Origin: Sinotaia quadrata
Lineage: Eukaryota > Mollusca > Gastropoda > Architaenioglossa > Viviparidae
DNA length: 64,000 nucleotides
Direction: 5' to 3'
Assembly (NCBI GenBank): GCA_028829895.1
Contig: CM054183.1
Span: 20,631,975-20,695,974 of the forward strand
A program made the translations under genes and the position numbers. The stretch's first letter is position 1, and every line of letters begins with the position of its first letter. Positions 32,130 to 44,441 of this stretch are shown piece by piece. The notes below the pieces were generated by a model that was given only the letters and a program-made list of their open reading frames with translations, ran no database searches and was not told the DNA's origin.

Positions 32130-33089
32130 CAAAAATCTCTAACTGGCAGATAGCAAAAATCTTGAGAGGAGTCAGCTACAACAACAACAAAATAACAATA
32201 CGTTAGAAAAAAAAGTAGAAAAATAACGATTGAAAATATTCCCGAGCTTAGACGATGAAAATAAATGTCGCATCTATTTTATTCCCTAATAATTTCGCTT
32301 CTTTTCAATTATTGAAAATGCCATAGATTGGCCTTTTACTTTTTAGTTTCAGAACTTTCTTGAGAAAAAAAAGCCTATTTTTAACGTCGAAAGAGGCTGT
32401 GAAATAATGCATAAAGTGGAAAGTGGCGCCAAGATTTTTACCATAGAAAAAAATCTTTCTGTGCCAAAGCCTCTTTGTCTCGCGCATTTATTCGTTGGTC
32501 TTAAAGTAGATCGTTCGTTAGTTTCTTTGAATAAAATACCTCTCACGAGTCAGATTCTGTGCGTAACGGACCTCTCATCTGTTATATTCACATAATGTCT
32601 AGCGTTGTGCCAGTCCACGCTGTTGTATATTGCTATTTAGAATTGCAGAGTCATCACGTATATTGTTTACATTAGGATTCGTTGAAATGAAAAGTTAATA
32701 ATTATTGATTTGCCTCCCTTTTCATTCACTCTCTATCTCTCTCCCTCCCCACTCCTAGTGCGTTCTTCCCCTCTCTTCTCTGTCTCTCTCCCCACTTTCT
32801 TTATCTCTCACCTCTCTGCCTGTCCCTTTCTTCTTCTCCTCTTCTATCACCACCACTGCTACCGCAGGCGCCACAGATTCTGTTCAACCTTCTTTGGCAA
32901 GTGTATGACATCAATGATCCAGTCATCCAATGGAGCGAGGTTGTGACGAAGGTCAAAGACCCAGCAGAATTGACATTTTGACCTACAGTTAAAACAAAAT
33001 AAAATAAAGGAAGGAAAGATGAGAAAGGTCCGAAAAACTTGGTATGTTGAGCTAGAATATCAGGAGACAACACCAAATATTCTGCCCTG
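32130..33089. other. Non-coding stretch with pyrimidine-rich segment
   Basis: A 20-bp duplication (aactggcagatagcaaaaat) lies at 32119-32160. A C/T-rich strand bias runs from about 32710 to 32850. No gene. Confidence 0.5.
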
Positions 33090-33395
33090 CAGACGCTAAG
33101 AGTCAATGTCAATTCGACTTATTTCATTAAGTGCAGGTGTCATTTCACCTTAATTCACTTAGAGTCGGTGTCAATTCACCTTAATTCACTAAGAGTCGGT
33201 GTCAATTCACCTTAATTCACTAAGTGTATGTGTTACTTCGCCTTAACTCACTAAGTGTAGGTGCCAATTCGCTTTACTTACTAAGAGTCAGTGTCAGTTC
33301 GTCTTAACTCACTAAGTGTAGGTGCCAATTAGCTTTACTCACTAAGAGTATCAGTTCGTTTTAATGCCTAGAGTTGATGACCGTTCGCCTTAATT
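33090..33395. repeat. ~33-bp minisatellite, about 9 copies
   Basis: Units of cactaagagtcggtgtcaat + tcaccttaatt repeat. Both caccttaatt and gctttactt variants occur, and agagtcggtgtc alternates with agtgtaggtgcc in the right half. Confidence 0.93.
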
Positions 33396-33399
33396 CATT

Positions 33400-34760
33400 C
33401 TTTCTTGAGTCATAGACTGCATGAAAGACTGTGTTTGCGCTCTTGTTTGTCTGCGTGCGTATTTGATTGTTGTTTGTGTGTATTAGATGATAGATGCTGT
33501 CTGTGGTGAGGTTTCACCTACGTCAGCAAGTTTTATTTTGGATCGAAGGAACAATACACTCGTGGGGCCTTTTTTTCCTGTTCGCACTAATGAGCTAACT
33601 AGTCACTAGCAAACTCTTCTTATGAAATCTCCTAAAGATATCTTTCTTCGTCTCTCGGACAATTGTATTCATGCAACGGGATTCGCTAAGCTGCTTTCTT
33701 GGGCTTACTCTCTCCCCCTCTTTCCCACCCCACCCAATCCTTTTCTTCCCATTCCCGTCCCTTTCCCTGCCTCCGCCTCTCTCTCCTTCTCTCACTTCCT
33801 CCTATCACATTGTATTATCTCTTTGCATTGTGGGAAATGATGGCAAAACGTTAGAAATAGGGAAGGCAAAAAAGACACATTAAGATTGGCAGGAATTTTC
33901 TACTCTCAAAGGAAGCTTGACAGCACAAGTTTTCTTGCTAATGAATTGTGTACAATAAACGAATTAATTCTTCATCTGATGAACACACCCAAGTTCTTTA
34001 TAACGTGCGGATGATACAATCTCGGACAGGCCTTAATCGTTGCCCCCGTTGAGTAGTATTATTATCCGTACTTAAGTGCCACCGGATTTAAACCATGTGT
34101 GTCACTTTATGTGATACTAGCCTTCACGTGATTTTTGTCCCCTTACCAAGAGGCTAAAGATAAGTTCGCTGTTTGACCATATAATTATACACACAAACTT
34201 ATTATTCCACACTTGCCAGTCAACATATCGCCTTTCTTTATGAATTTAGAAAGCGCAAGTTTTAAAATAAGAATACTTTATAAAGAAAATAGTTACGCTC
34301 ACTTTAACGTACAGATGAGTATTAAATGAATCAGTTTACGCACAAATGCCATTCGTGCACTTAAATAAAATGTACTACCACTGGAAGAAATCGTACATTA
34401 TTCTGACTGCTAGTAAATAACCAACTCACTTACTGCACTGGCGCTGATAATATAGTAACTAATTATCCTATCATTATTTCCTTGTTGTTTTCCAGTTCAC
34501 AGTTTGATGTTCTGTCTTTTCATTACAGTTTTTCTATAGAGTTAATCTGCGAAACGTTGAGTTCGAGAATCATCATAGACAGGAATAGGATAGGGTAAAT
34601 AAATTTGAAACAAAGTCACGTGGTTTTCCTTTGCGCTTCTAGTAGGCTTGACCTGGGTTCAAAACAAAAGTTGGAATCTGTTTGTGGACTGTTCACTGTC
34701 GCCGAACCCAGGTCAGTTCAGAAACTATATCGTTCTCTGTGCTGATAAGTACTGTTCTTT
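33400..34760. other. Non-coding stretch with pyrimidine tract
   Basis: A C/T-rich segment lies at 33705-33800. A short inverted pair, gacctgggttc at about 34649 and gaacccaggtc at about 34705, flanks 45 bp. No gene. Confidence 0.45.
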
Positions 34761-34763
34761 CAG

Positions 34764-34998
34764 GTGTACCACTTATCTCACTTACAAGGGCACTGTCCTT
34801 TAGATATACCACTTGTCTCACTTACAAGGGCACTGTCCTTTAGCTGTACCACTTGTCTCACTTACAAGGGCACTCTCCTTTATATGTACCACTTGTCTCA
34901 CAAGGGCACTGTCCTTTATATGTACCACTTGTCTCACAAGGGCACTGTCCTTTATATGTACCACTTGTCTCACAAGGGCACTGTCCTTTAGATGTACC
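34764..34998. repeat. 39/33-bp minisatellite, about 7 copies
   Basis: Units of tgtaccacttgtctca + (cttaca)agggcactgtccttta repeat. The left three to four units keep cttaca (39 bp) and the right three lack it (33 bp), so the shorter form spread as a block. Confidence 0.95.
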
Positions 34999-35149
34999 TT
35001 TGCCTCTCCGACAGTCGAAAGATACCGCGTCGTCTTTGTGATAGCTTCACTTGTCTCAACTAGGAAGCCATTGAGCTGCCTGGTTGTTGACAATAGGAAC
35101 GAAAAATATGGTAGCAGTTGACAGTTGTGTGCGGAAACCAGCATAAGAG

Positions 35150-35590
35150 ATTCAGTGCATGCACTATTGAATACTTAGAGTACATCACAATTTGAATGTC
35201 CTAATAAATTTTATATAAACTCAGATTACCCATCTGCTTTCTCTATTTTTCACGCACTCACACACACATATTACATTTGCGATAATTGCACTAGCCAACG
35301 TGTGTAATAAAATATCACATTATCCCGTTAGTGTTAATTTTATGTGAATATAATTAATGGTTATGCACTGTTGAATACATACAGTACAGCACTATTTAAA
35401 TATCCTAATAAATGTTATACTCATCCAACCCAGCTGCCTTCTCTCTCTCTTTCATATGCACGCACGCACGTACACACACACACACACACACATTTACTGA
35501 TAGCTAAAAATCGTACTAGTCGACATGTGTAATAAAATAGCACAAAATACCGTTAGTGTTAATTTTATATGAATAGAATTAATTATCACA
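35150..35590. repeat. Tandem duplication of ~205-230 bp
   Basis: The two halves share, in order, gcactattgaatac, tcctaataaat.ttata, gcttctctct, a CA patch, gtgtaataaaatatcaca and accgttagtgttaattttat. The second half (from about 35360) has an expanded cgcacgcacg(ta)cacaca tract, which accounts for its greater length. Confidence 0.9.
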
Positions 35591-35625
35591 ACAGAAATTT
35601 CACTTTCGCACTTTAAAAAAATATC

Positions 35626-35650
35626 CCACCACCACCACCACCACCACCAT
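35626..35650. repeat. (CCA)n microsatellite
   Basis: About eight CCA/ACC units. Confidence 0.93.
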
Positions 35651-35916
35651 CCGAAGAAACAAACAAGAAAACAAAACGGGAAAAAACTTAAATAAATAAA
35701 GAAAAGACTGTTTTAATGTAACAGAAAAGTGTCATTAAAGGCCTTTAGTAATGCTCCCTATTTGTACCCGTCATTCCATGGTCTCGATCCGAAAACTAGC
35801 GGGAACTTTTAGCAAATGGCTGCTGGATTAGAGAAGTGTAAAACTGTCGATTCTGGTAAGGAACAAATTTACCTTTGTGATACATCGGTGCCAGACCCAA
35901 TCCAGTAAGGTTGCAA

Positions 35917-35924
35917 CGCGCGCG

Positions 35925-35997
<73 letters not shown>
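35917..35997. repeat. Compound (CG)n-(CA)n microsatellite
   Basis: About 8 CG dinucleotides pass directly into about 33 CA units, the mirror arrangement of the AC-GC tract at 1611-1680. Confidence 0.97.
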
Positions 35998-35999
<2 letters not shown>

Positions 36000-36189
36000 T
36001 TGCTCTTAACACAGATTTTGCGATGCTTTAATACATATTCTTCTCCGCAAAGTGGACAGCCAAATTCCCCGCAGGCTCCTCAGAGTCAACCATAGTGGTG
36101 AGTCACCTCAGAAAACAAGTGGCTTCCTTTTCTATTCTAACGTCACTCGGCATTAAAAACACTTCACTGCATCAAGAGTGTCGTCCGTT

Positions 36190-36415
36190 TTCATTCATCA
36201 CACACAGTGACATTCTATTAAGGCTGGATCTGTAGATATCACACACAGTGACATTGTGTTAAGGCTGGATCTGTAGATCATCACACACAGTGACATTCTA
36301 TTAAGGCTGGATCTGTAGATCATCACACACAGTGACATTGTGTTAAGGCTGGATCTGTAGATCATCACACACAGTGACATTGTGTTAAGGCTGGATCTGT
36401 AGATCATCACGACCT
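36190..36415. repeat. ~42-bp minisatellite, about 5 copies
   Basis: Units of atcacacacagtgacatt + ctattaaggctggatctgtag occur with two alternative words, ctatt and gtgtt, in the order A-B-A-B-B. The array stops at the left end of interspersed repeat copy A. Confidence 0.95.
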
Positions 36416-36424
36416 GCAAAAGTT

Positions 36425-37650
36425 GTAACACACTGTGATGCCAATGCCACCTAGTTAATTAGTTATGATTATTATTAACTAATTAATCATCCATAACTAA
36501 TTACAAATGATTAGAATCTTAATTTATGTTATTAATAATTATTCAGCAGACACCACTCGTCTCTCTCACTTGGCAGATATGCAGGCACTGTAAACGTTTT
36601 CTCTCTTCCACAACATTGCAGACAAAACATTTACCATCACACAATATTTCCGAAAACTTATTACTAAAGGAGAAGAAAAATCCGTCTTTTACTCAATTAG
36701 CTGCTGTTCTCTTGAGGCTAACATTGGTGCTCCTTCACTGTATTAGCTTCCTCAAGCAGAACAACAATTGTGGCAATTTCCACTGATTTCCTTGTACCTG
36801 AAATTCCATGATGTAATCAGCATACTTTGCCACCATACATCAATTGAGTGCAGTGTATTCCTTACACTTACACACTGCAGTAGATCTCGTGTCTACCACA
36901 GTCTTAACAGTTAATAATCATCAGTAAACCAGGACATTAAGGTAAAAAAAAGGAAAGGCTGCTTCTTCCCTCTAAAATATAACCAGGGAGCAAATGCTAA
37001 ATTTCCAGTTTATTCATTTCTAACTCCATTCTCTCTTACATTCAAGTTTCAAGTTACACTTTGCTGCAACAGTATTTATTAGCCCAATACACTCACATAG
37101 CATAATAAATACAGCATATCAATTTTATAAGTGCATTCACTAGAAAAAGTGTCAAGTGTTTAGCATACTATATACAAGCATCTTAGTTCAAAGTTTTGTA
37201 GAAATAATATTCTACTCACATAATACATCTCTACATAAAACACAAATATAGCATATCAGTAGCAAAAAATATTTCTAATCCATTCTCTCTCAATCAGTCA
37301 GTTAACTCACCATTAAGTTAATGGCTGTCTTCCATGACTGGACTTCTTGCCATTCCAAATTCAGTGATTAGAATAGAATTCTCTACAACAGGTACACTTT
37401 TGATCTCAGCCCACTGGCTGGCCTCGTTCTTGTAAATCTTAAGCTTTAGCTAATAAAAACTACTCATCCAGCTGGAAGTGGTTTAGATTGCATCAGCAAT
37501 TTCTAGCATATTCCCAACTCGAGTTGTTTGCTCTAACTCTGTCACCTAACAAAAATCCATCATAAAGAGTGCCGAAGGTCAGGTCACTTCGACAATTTAA
37601 CAAGTTATATAACAATTAAATCTAGAATTAGGGATAGGTAAATTTACTCT
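36425..37650 (+). mobile_element. Unclassified interspersed repeat, copy A
   Basis: The left end has gccacctagttaattagtta and then aatcatccataactaattac. Next come gacaccactcgtctctctca and gtaaacgttttctctcttcc. The right part holds actactcatccagctggaag and then ggtcacttcgacaatttaac and ggtaaatttactct. All these blocks recur in the same order in copies B and C. No ORF of note exists, so it is non-autonomous or the 3' part of something larger. The left end contains a small palindrome around gttatgattattattaacta. Family unknown. Confidence 0.82.
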
Positions 37651-37652
37651 AA

Positions 37653-37681
37653 CGCACACGCACACACACACACACACACAC
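37653..37681. repeat. (AC)n microsatellite at the right end of copy A
   Basis: It begins directly after the last recognisable element sequence, which may be significant since copy D also runs into cacacac. Confidence 0.93.
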
Positions 37682-37684
37682 TAT

Positions 37685-38324
37685 TCCCCACTTACTCTGT
37701 TATTTTTATTTTAAAAAGTAATGAAATTAAAAGGTATGAAATGAATAACTTTATTAATAAAGTAATTAGGAGAAATCATTTCTTTGTCCACACTCATATT
37801 TTTCAGTTTGTCAGAACAAGAAATTTTAAATATTCAAATTTCTTGCAGTATGAAAAAGGTGTGGTAGTGTCTTCAAAGAATGAAGTGAATTGAAGTATAA
37901 TAAATACGCGTACATTAACGTGTTTATTAAGTAGACTGAAGAATCTAACATACACATGCTAGTTTGCTACACTTTTAAAGCCAAGCTGAAGTATAATATT
38001 TTTGTTATTATTTCTTGCTGATCCTTCCCGAAAAGCATTTTACTTCAAGAGTCACGTGTGTGTGTGTGTGTGTGTAGTTATCGAAACTTAAATGATTTGT
38101 CATTTGTTTATATTCGAGTGTGACAACCCGCGTGCTTTATTGCGACATAAAATGTTTGCTTCGGGACTCAGGTTCTTATGAGAATTTTCATTGCAGTTTC
38201 AGTCTAGAGAAGGAAAAGGTTTAATTAGTTCCGGACTTTCAGGGAGGTTGTTTCCTGGGTCCACGCGCAGGAAGCGAGTGTTAGATCGAAATATTCTTGT
38301 TAGATCGAAATATTCTTTCTCCGG

Positions 38325-38330
<6 letters not shown>
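37685..38330. other. Non-coding stretch, nothing recognised
   Basis: A short TG run lies at 38056-38074 and a small duplication of gttagatcgaaatattctt at about 38280-38310. No gene. Confidence 0.45.
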
Positions 38331-38375
<45 letters not shown>

Positions 38376-38412
38376 CCTCTCCCTCTCTCTTTTTCTCTCT
38401 CTCTCTCTCCCT
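38331..38412. repeat. (CT)n microsatellite with interruptions
   Basis: A pure CT run followed by ccctctccctc and tttt-interrupted CT. Confidence 0.95.
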
Positions 38413-38896
38413 CTCCCACCTTCACATTCTCTCTGAATAGCTTCTATAAAATATTGCTTTCTTTTCCCCTCGACCAATGCTGTCTTATAGAGAAATTAGT
38501 TTACGCTTTTTCTATCTTCTGTTTAATCAGCAGCGCATATAAAAGTATTGGTCTGATATAGAATGAAAGTATGCCAGCCCTGCCCCCCTCTCCAATTATA
38601 TTATTAATCTTGAATGATTTTTGTCAGATGTGATTTGTGTTTGTCATACATACTATTGAGCAAATGGACCACTCGCTTGACACGATTCGGGCAGTAAAGC
38701 AAACAATTTCTGGTCTTTACAAATTTAGCATATTGCCTTGAATTTCTACCTGTGAACAAGCTTACAAAATTAATTAAGTACGTACGGTAACTCATTTGTG
38801 CAAAATTTTTAACCGGATGCACAAGCTTTTATGTCGTTCAGATTTAGAGAGCACTTGAATACACAGTTTGATGCAATGCTCTTTTTACGCTGATAA

Positions 38897-39012
38897 GGGA
38901 CTATTGGCTAAATCAAGAACACAAAGGGACTATTGACTAAATCAAGAACACAAACGGACTATTGCCTAAATCAAGAACACAAAGGGACTATTGATTAAAT
39001 CAAGAACACAAA
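38897..39012. repeat. 29-bp minisatellite, 4 copies
   Basis: gggactattg.ctaaatcaa + gaacacaaa repeats every 29 bp from 38897. Confidence 0.95.
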
Positions 39013-39471
39013 GGAATATCTATCAGGATCCTACACTTTTATTGCATTGTAATTACTCTGCTTCTTTGCATTCTTCATTCTTTGAATGAGAATGAGTGAA
39101 GTGAGTGTGGTAGCGTGCGTGTGCACTTGTATAATTTAGTTACTCGACGGGAAATTGCCTGCGCAACAGTTTTGTTGTTTACTCGACGTGTTTTTTTCAA
39201 ATCGCCTTTTCATTTTATTTTGGAGGTTGCAGTTAACGATCATTGCCAAGGGTAAAATACGAAACAAAACAAAACACCAAGTCAGGAATTCTAGGGAAAA
39301 AAATAAACATTTAACCCACTTCTTATCATAGTTTTAATGATTCTTGTTACAAGACATTTAAGGACAGAACGGTTTTAATGCAATACATTGTGAAAATTTT
39401 GTTATCAGCATGTATATGTGTAGCTTAAGAAGACCTTGTATGACTGTTCATGTTTATCTGCGTATCTGTTA

Positions 39472-39660
39472 CAAAGAAGGGCGTGAAGACACATTGTTAT
39501 TGGTTGTCATGGACTGTCTGTGTGTTTGTTAAAAAAAAAAAAGGGTGTGAAGACCCATTGTTATTGGTTGTCATGGACTGTCTGTGCGTTTGTTCTAAAG
39601 AAGGGCGTGAAGACACATTGTTATTGGTTATCGTGGTGTGGAGTGTGTTTCTGTAAATGT
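39472..39660. repeat. ~60-66-bp minisatellite, 3 copies
   Basis: Units of aagggcgtgaagacacattg + ttattggttgtcatggactg and tctgtgtgtttgtt repeat. Length differences come from an expanded A run at 39532-39543. Confidence 0.94.
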
Positions 39661-39889
39661 CTTGCTTATAGTCAGTCGTGGACTTTGCACTGTAAAGTAT
39701 TATAGTTGAAATTAAGTAGAAGACTCAAATGTCCTGGTGATAGTACATCATCGTTAGATGTATTTATGCGCACCATTGACCAGTAAATTAACCGGATCTC
39801 GCATCTTTTAGGCTGAAGGCTTGCTCGCAGTACATCAAATACATCGGCCATGCTGTTCTTCCTCTCATTGCGATAGCTGTAGCAACAAT

Positions 39890-40025
39890 TGAATTTTCAC
39901 TTTGCTCCTTCTTTCATAGCGCTGGTAGTATCAACACTTGACCTTTCATGTTGTTCCTTTTTTCATAGCGCTGGTAGTATCAACACTTGACCTTTCGTGT
40001 TGTTCCTTCTTTCATAGCGCTGGCT
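39890..40025. repeat. ~50-bp minisatellite, about 3 copies
   Basis: Ttgctccttctttcatagcg + ctggtagtatcaacacttga repeats from about 39903. Confidence 0.93.
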
Positions 40026-40546
40026 TTAGCAGCAAATGACTACTTCTTCTATTTGAGTGAATGCAATCTACGTAAATCACAAATTTTCTTCATTGTTTTA
40101 CGTATTATTACTCAGATAGTGTTTGAGGATATTTTCTCCTTTTATTTCTTTTCAGAACATTTTTAATCGTGCGTATTTTACTAATTATGATACGTGGATA
40201 TGCATACTCTATAATTATCAAAGGAACGAGCAGTTTTTCCATATAAGCAGAATTAATTATTAGATCTGAAGTTTGCGATGTTGGGTTGATAGACGCACCA
40301 TAGCATTTCATATAATTGTTTGGCAGTGGTGAAAATTCACCACCACTTGGGTACTGATATTATTGTCCAATAAAGTAATATCTGTGTGTGCAATGTACAG
40401 TCCTAGCATATTTTCCAAAATTTCACTAGTCACAATGTATTTCACCGCGTGCCACTCGTGTTGTGATTGTAGATGTGAACATCCAAACTCACAGAGTTAT
40501 AGTAGCTCCATAGGCTTGTGAGTGTGAACGCGAATGTCTCGGACTC

Positions 40547-40700
40547 AGTGCATGTCCTTTGTGGATTACGAGGGAAACATTTGGTAGTGCATGTCCTTTC
40601 TGGACTTGAGGGAAACATTTGGTAGTGCATGTCCTTTGTGGACTTCGAGGGAAACATTTGCTAGTGCGTGTCCTTTGTGGACTTCAAGGGAATTGGCTGC
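40547..40700. repeat. ~38-bp minisatellite, 4 copies
   Basis: Units of gtgcatgtcctttgtggact + tcgagggaaacatttggta repeat with minor variation. Confidence 0.94.
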
Positions 40701-42449
40701 CATTGCAGTTTACCTTGGGAGTGCCAACCTATTGTCTTTTCTCTCCCACACCCACCCACCATCCCTTGCGAGTAAATTGTCAAAATTGGTGGAATTATTT
40801 TATTTTTAAAATATTTTTGTGGACCCCCCACCCAAACATATTATTATTATTATTATTTGAGAGCGAATCAATTCAATTACAAACCTTTCTCAATCATTTA
40901 AACAAAGAAAATTCTTTTGTTCATTGCAATAGATTCATTTTGTTCAGTAAATTGTTTTTGATGGGAGTGTTGGGTCTATTTTCCAAAAGGATTATTGATA
41001 ACTCACCAAAACTTCTTCTTAAGTGAACCGATCCCGGATATAATGCAGAGCAACGCGAGTCTGAGGCCAAGGAGTAAAATTAAAATCAGTCAGCTGTCGA
41101 AGACGCTTAGTTAAAGATGGGGAATGTATATATTAGGAGCTTGTGCTTAATATCAAAGTCCCCCTCCCTTTATCCCTCTCACCCACCCATGTCATTGCAC
41201 TAATTTTCTCAAAGGAAACGATTTGCAGCTATTGAGTTTTCTCATTTTTCTTCTTTCAGGAATAAAGAAAAAAATTCGTTGGACACAAGATGCGATATCA
41301 ACTGTTGTGTATTCTTGCAATGATTTCTTTCTTTCTGCTGAAACTAAAGCCCTATAAAGTCCCTTTCCTAGAGAGTCCACACCCACAAATAGCAAGAAAA
41401 CTTCTAGCTTTGTTGCCATGGGATGTAATTGGTAGCTGGTTGGAGAACTGAAAAGAAAATCAACGCTTTGGTGTACTTTTTTCTTTCTTTTTCATACAAA
41501 TCTACAACTGTTAATTAAAGCTCTTCTCTAGGGTAATATCGCCTTGTGAATCAATTTTCTTCCTTACTGCAAATCTTTTCACTGGTGCATGGTTCTTCGA
41601 TGCTGTTAAATTTTTGTTTGTCATCTCTCTCATCCTCTCTGTCTCTCATTTTAAAATGGGCTACTGAAATGATTAAACACACACACACACTCTCTCTCTC
41701 TCTCCGCCTTTCATTTGTATACGAAATCTTATTATACATATACAATTAGATGCTATTTTCTGCTTAAAGTAGGCCGCTTCTTAATCATACATATTGGTTG
41801 TTTCACTTCTTAATCATACTTAATAGTTGTTTGTTGTTTTTTCTGTTCATTTTAATAGTAATATATATTTTTTTAAATGTTTTAACAAAGACGACTAATG
41901 CAATTCATATTTTACTGATAATGTTGAATGATTAAAAACTGAATGAACCCACAATTGCATAAATCTGCCATCAGAGACAAAGACTAGAGTTTTTTTTTTT
42001 TTTTTTTTTTTTTAAGCAACTAATGACACAGTGCCCACGTTTGCGTGAGTTTAAGGTGAACAAAATACAGTAGTGAGTTAATTAACTATGTTTACAACAT
42101 TCAAATGCTGTTAGTTCATATAATGCATTTAACACCAAAACAAAAACAAACCCAAAATTGATTTCTTCCTCTGAGAGGAATTTTTTTTAAAGGAAAGACA
42201 AAAAGAAAAAGAAAAGACATCACTCGACAGGGGAAAGTTCCAAGAACTACATTCTGTGCGTTTGTATTTATTTAAAGTGTGCACAAGTTGTCCTTGGGTC
42301 ATTGGTTTGCATCTAGATCTGAAGCCACAACATTGAAAACTGCATTAAACGCTGCCTTCATGTACAGTTAAAGTGTTAACCGGCATTTCTGACTCATTTA
42401 TTTGTCATTTATCGAAAACAGGAAACTTGAACTTCAGTTACAAAACACC

Positions 42450-42450
<1 letters not shown>
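40701..42450. other. Non-coding stretch, nothing firm
   Basis: It holds (ATT)n at 40842-40858, a short CA-CT run at 41678-41703, a T run at 41991-42014 and a duplication cttcttaatcata. at about 41776 and 41806. A minus-strand ORF at 41192-41419 (75 codons, starts MATKLEVFLLFVGV) has no recognisable domain and I do not call it a gene. Confidence 0.45.
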
Positions 42451-42451
<1 letters not shown>

Positions 42452-42535
<84 letters not shown>

Positions 42536-42538
42536 CAC
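42452..42538. repeat. (AC)n microsatellite
   Basis: An AC run of about 38 units followed by gcacacaca. Confidence 0.97.
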
Positions 42539-42674
42539 TGAGGAATATTGCCTGTCTATTTTGTACTCAACTGGTTCCTTGACATGACTTAGATATGATT
42601 AGATTTATTACATCTGTTATTGTGTTTATTATCTCTCTGAAAATGGACTTGCTGTTATTATTATAACTATGTGT

Positions 42675-44275
42675 GACAAAGCAGAGTTGTTTGTCCCTAT
42701 TTTTAAATTAAATATTGTATTGTTTAATTATAGTGTGACATGACCTTTGGGTGCTGTGTGTTCAAATAGTAACTCATGAAGAGAATGTGCTAGAACTTGC
42801 TGATGTAATCTAAACTTGTTGTATGTGGATCAGTAGTTTTTATTATCTGAAGGTTAAGATTTACAAGAATGAGAACAGCCAATGGACTGAGATCAAAGTT
42901 TACCTTCTGACATAATTCTCTTCTCTAATCACTTTGACTTTGGTGTGACTAAAGTCCAGTCATGAAAGGCAGCCGTTAGCTTAATGGTGAGTTAACTGAT
43001 TGGTTAAAAAAAAAATTGACTTAGAAATATTTCATGCATTTTGCTGTTGAGATATTATACTTGTGTTTTATGTAGAGATGCATTATGTGAGTAGACTATT
43101 CTACAGTTGTATAGTTATGATGCTTGTATTACACATGACATTGTTTCTAGTGAACAATTTCATAAATTATTATGTTGAATTCATTATGCTGTATGAATAT
43201 ATCATGCTAATAAATGCCAACAGCCTCACCACAACAATCCTGCAGGGTAGCATTATGGGTGGAAGAAAATGAGACAGACAGAGAAAAACATGGGCCGGCA
43301 ATGTTGCAGGATGTCTGGGAAAACATTCGCATTGATACAGAGTTTGGCACACGACCGAGACAAGTGGAGGGAGCTGGTCAATCGTTCAGCAGCTCAGCAA
43401 CCCAATGACCACACTAGGTCATGGGACAGATGATGACAATGGTAGATTTGAAAAGTCTCTAACCCAGCATTTAAGTGTAAGGATACACTGCACTCTGTTA
43501 ATATATGATGGCAAGGTATGCTTGACTCACCACATTGTTCTTCTACTTGAGGGAACTAATATGGCGAAGGAGTGCCCAGAGTAGTCTCGAGAGAAAAATG
43601 GCTTATGGAACATTCTACGGTATGCTAGAGGAGCGCATGAAGAATTGACAGTTCTGTTGTGAATAATAAACTTATGACATTGTTATGAAAGCAATCGAAA
43701 GACTATTATGGCTTCATCAACGACAAGGTTATATACAGGCTGTTATTGCTTATCTCTCTATTTCTGTTTTATGATAAGAATGATCGTGTGATTTATATTG
43801 ATACTAATCTGCTGAATTATGTGTTAGGATATAAGACTGTGTAAGGATTGAAATTATTTGAATGTGGTTTCATGGAAATAATGATGTCAAATAATCTTTT
43901 CATTGTATTTGTTATATGTATATTTGATTGTTGATTTAATAAATTTATTGACCTTCTTACACATACTGGTAACCACATGTTGGAGAGATAATAGGTGGAT
44001 GGAGGCTCGCTAAATATAACTTAAAGACGGATTTATCTTCTCCTTTAATAAAATGTTTTCCACCTACAGAAATATTGTGTGACGGTAAATGTTTGTCTTT
44101 AACGTTGTGGAAGAGAGAAAACATTTACAGCGCCCACATGTCCACGAAGTGAGAGAGACGAGTGGTGTCTTATAGAAAATTATTAATAACTTAAAATAAG
44201 ATTCTCCTCACTTGTAATTAGTTATGGATGATTAATAATAATAATCATAACCAAAAATTAGGGTGGCATTGTGTA
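42675..44275 (-). mobile_element. Unclassified interspersed repeat, copy B (reverse, longest)
   Basis: The reverse complement matches copy A block by block: its left end (44275 downwards) gives gccaccctaa, aatcatccataactaattac, gacaccactcgtctctctca and tttctctcttccacaacgtt. Further on lie the tccttacactta, gagtgcagtgta and tctagtgaa words, and the right end (42675-42800) gives aaaggtcatgtcaca and atagggacaaac. It is longer than A and C mainly because it keeps extra middle sequence and contains a foreign LINE tail at 43230-43440. Confidence 0.82.
43237..43434 (+). pseudogene. LINE pol C-terminal tail inside copy B (third type)
   Basis: From 43237 one plus-strand frame reads ILQGSIMGGRK, stop, DRQRKTWAGNV, then LAHDRDKWRELVNRSAAQQP, then a double stop at 43429-43434. 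This is the characteristic end of L1/RTE-type pol proteins (GRxRKxW..N...W...LA.DR..WR.LV), with one CpG-decay-like stop. It runs opposite to copy B. At the same point copies A and C have different sequence, so it is either an insertion of a truncated LINE or a family difference. Confidence 0.72.
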
Positions 44276-44429
44276 ACTATGTATATATGTTCATTAAGTA
44301 TTTTAATTATAAATATTGAGATACTATTTTAATTATAAAAATAATTTTCTTTAATATCGTCGAACACAAGTACATTTAATTTATCGTTGCGTTTAAAATC
44401 AAGGTCAGTCGAATTTTCTCTTCTTCTCC

Positions 44430-44441
44430 CCCCCCCCCCCT
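44430..44441. repeat. Poly(C) tract
   Basis: A C run in a pyrimidine-rich context. Confidence 0.85.
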
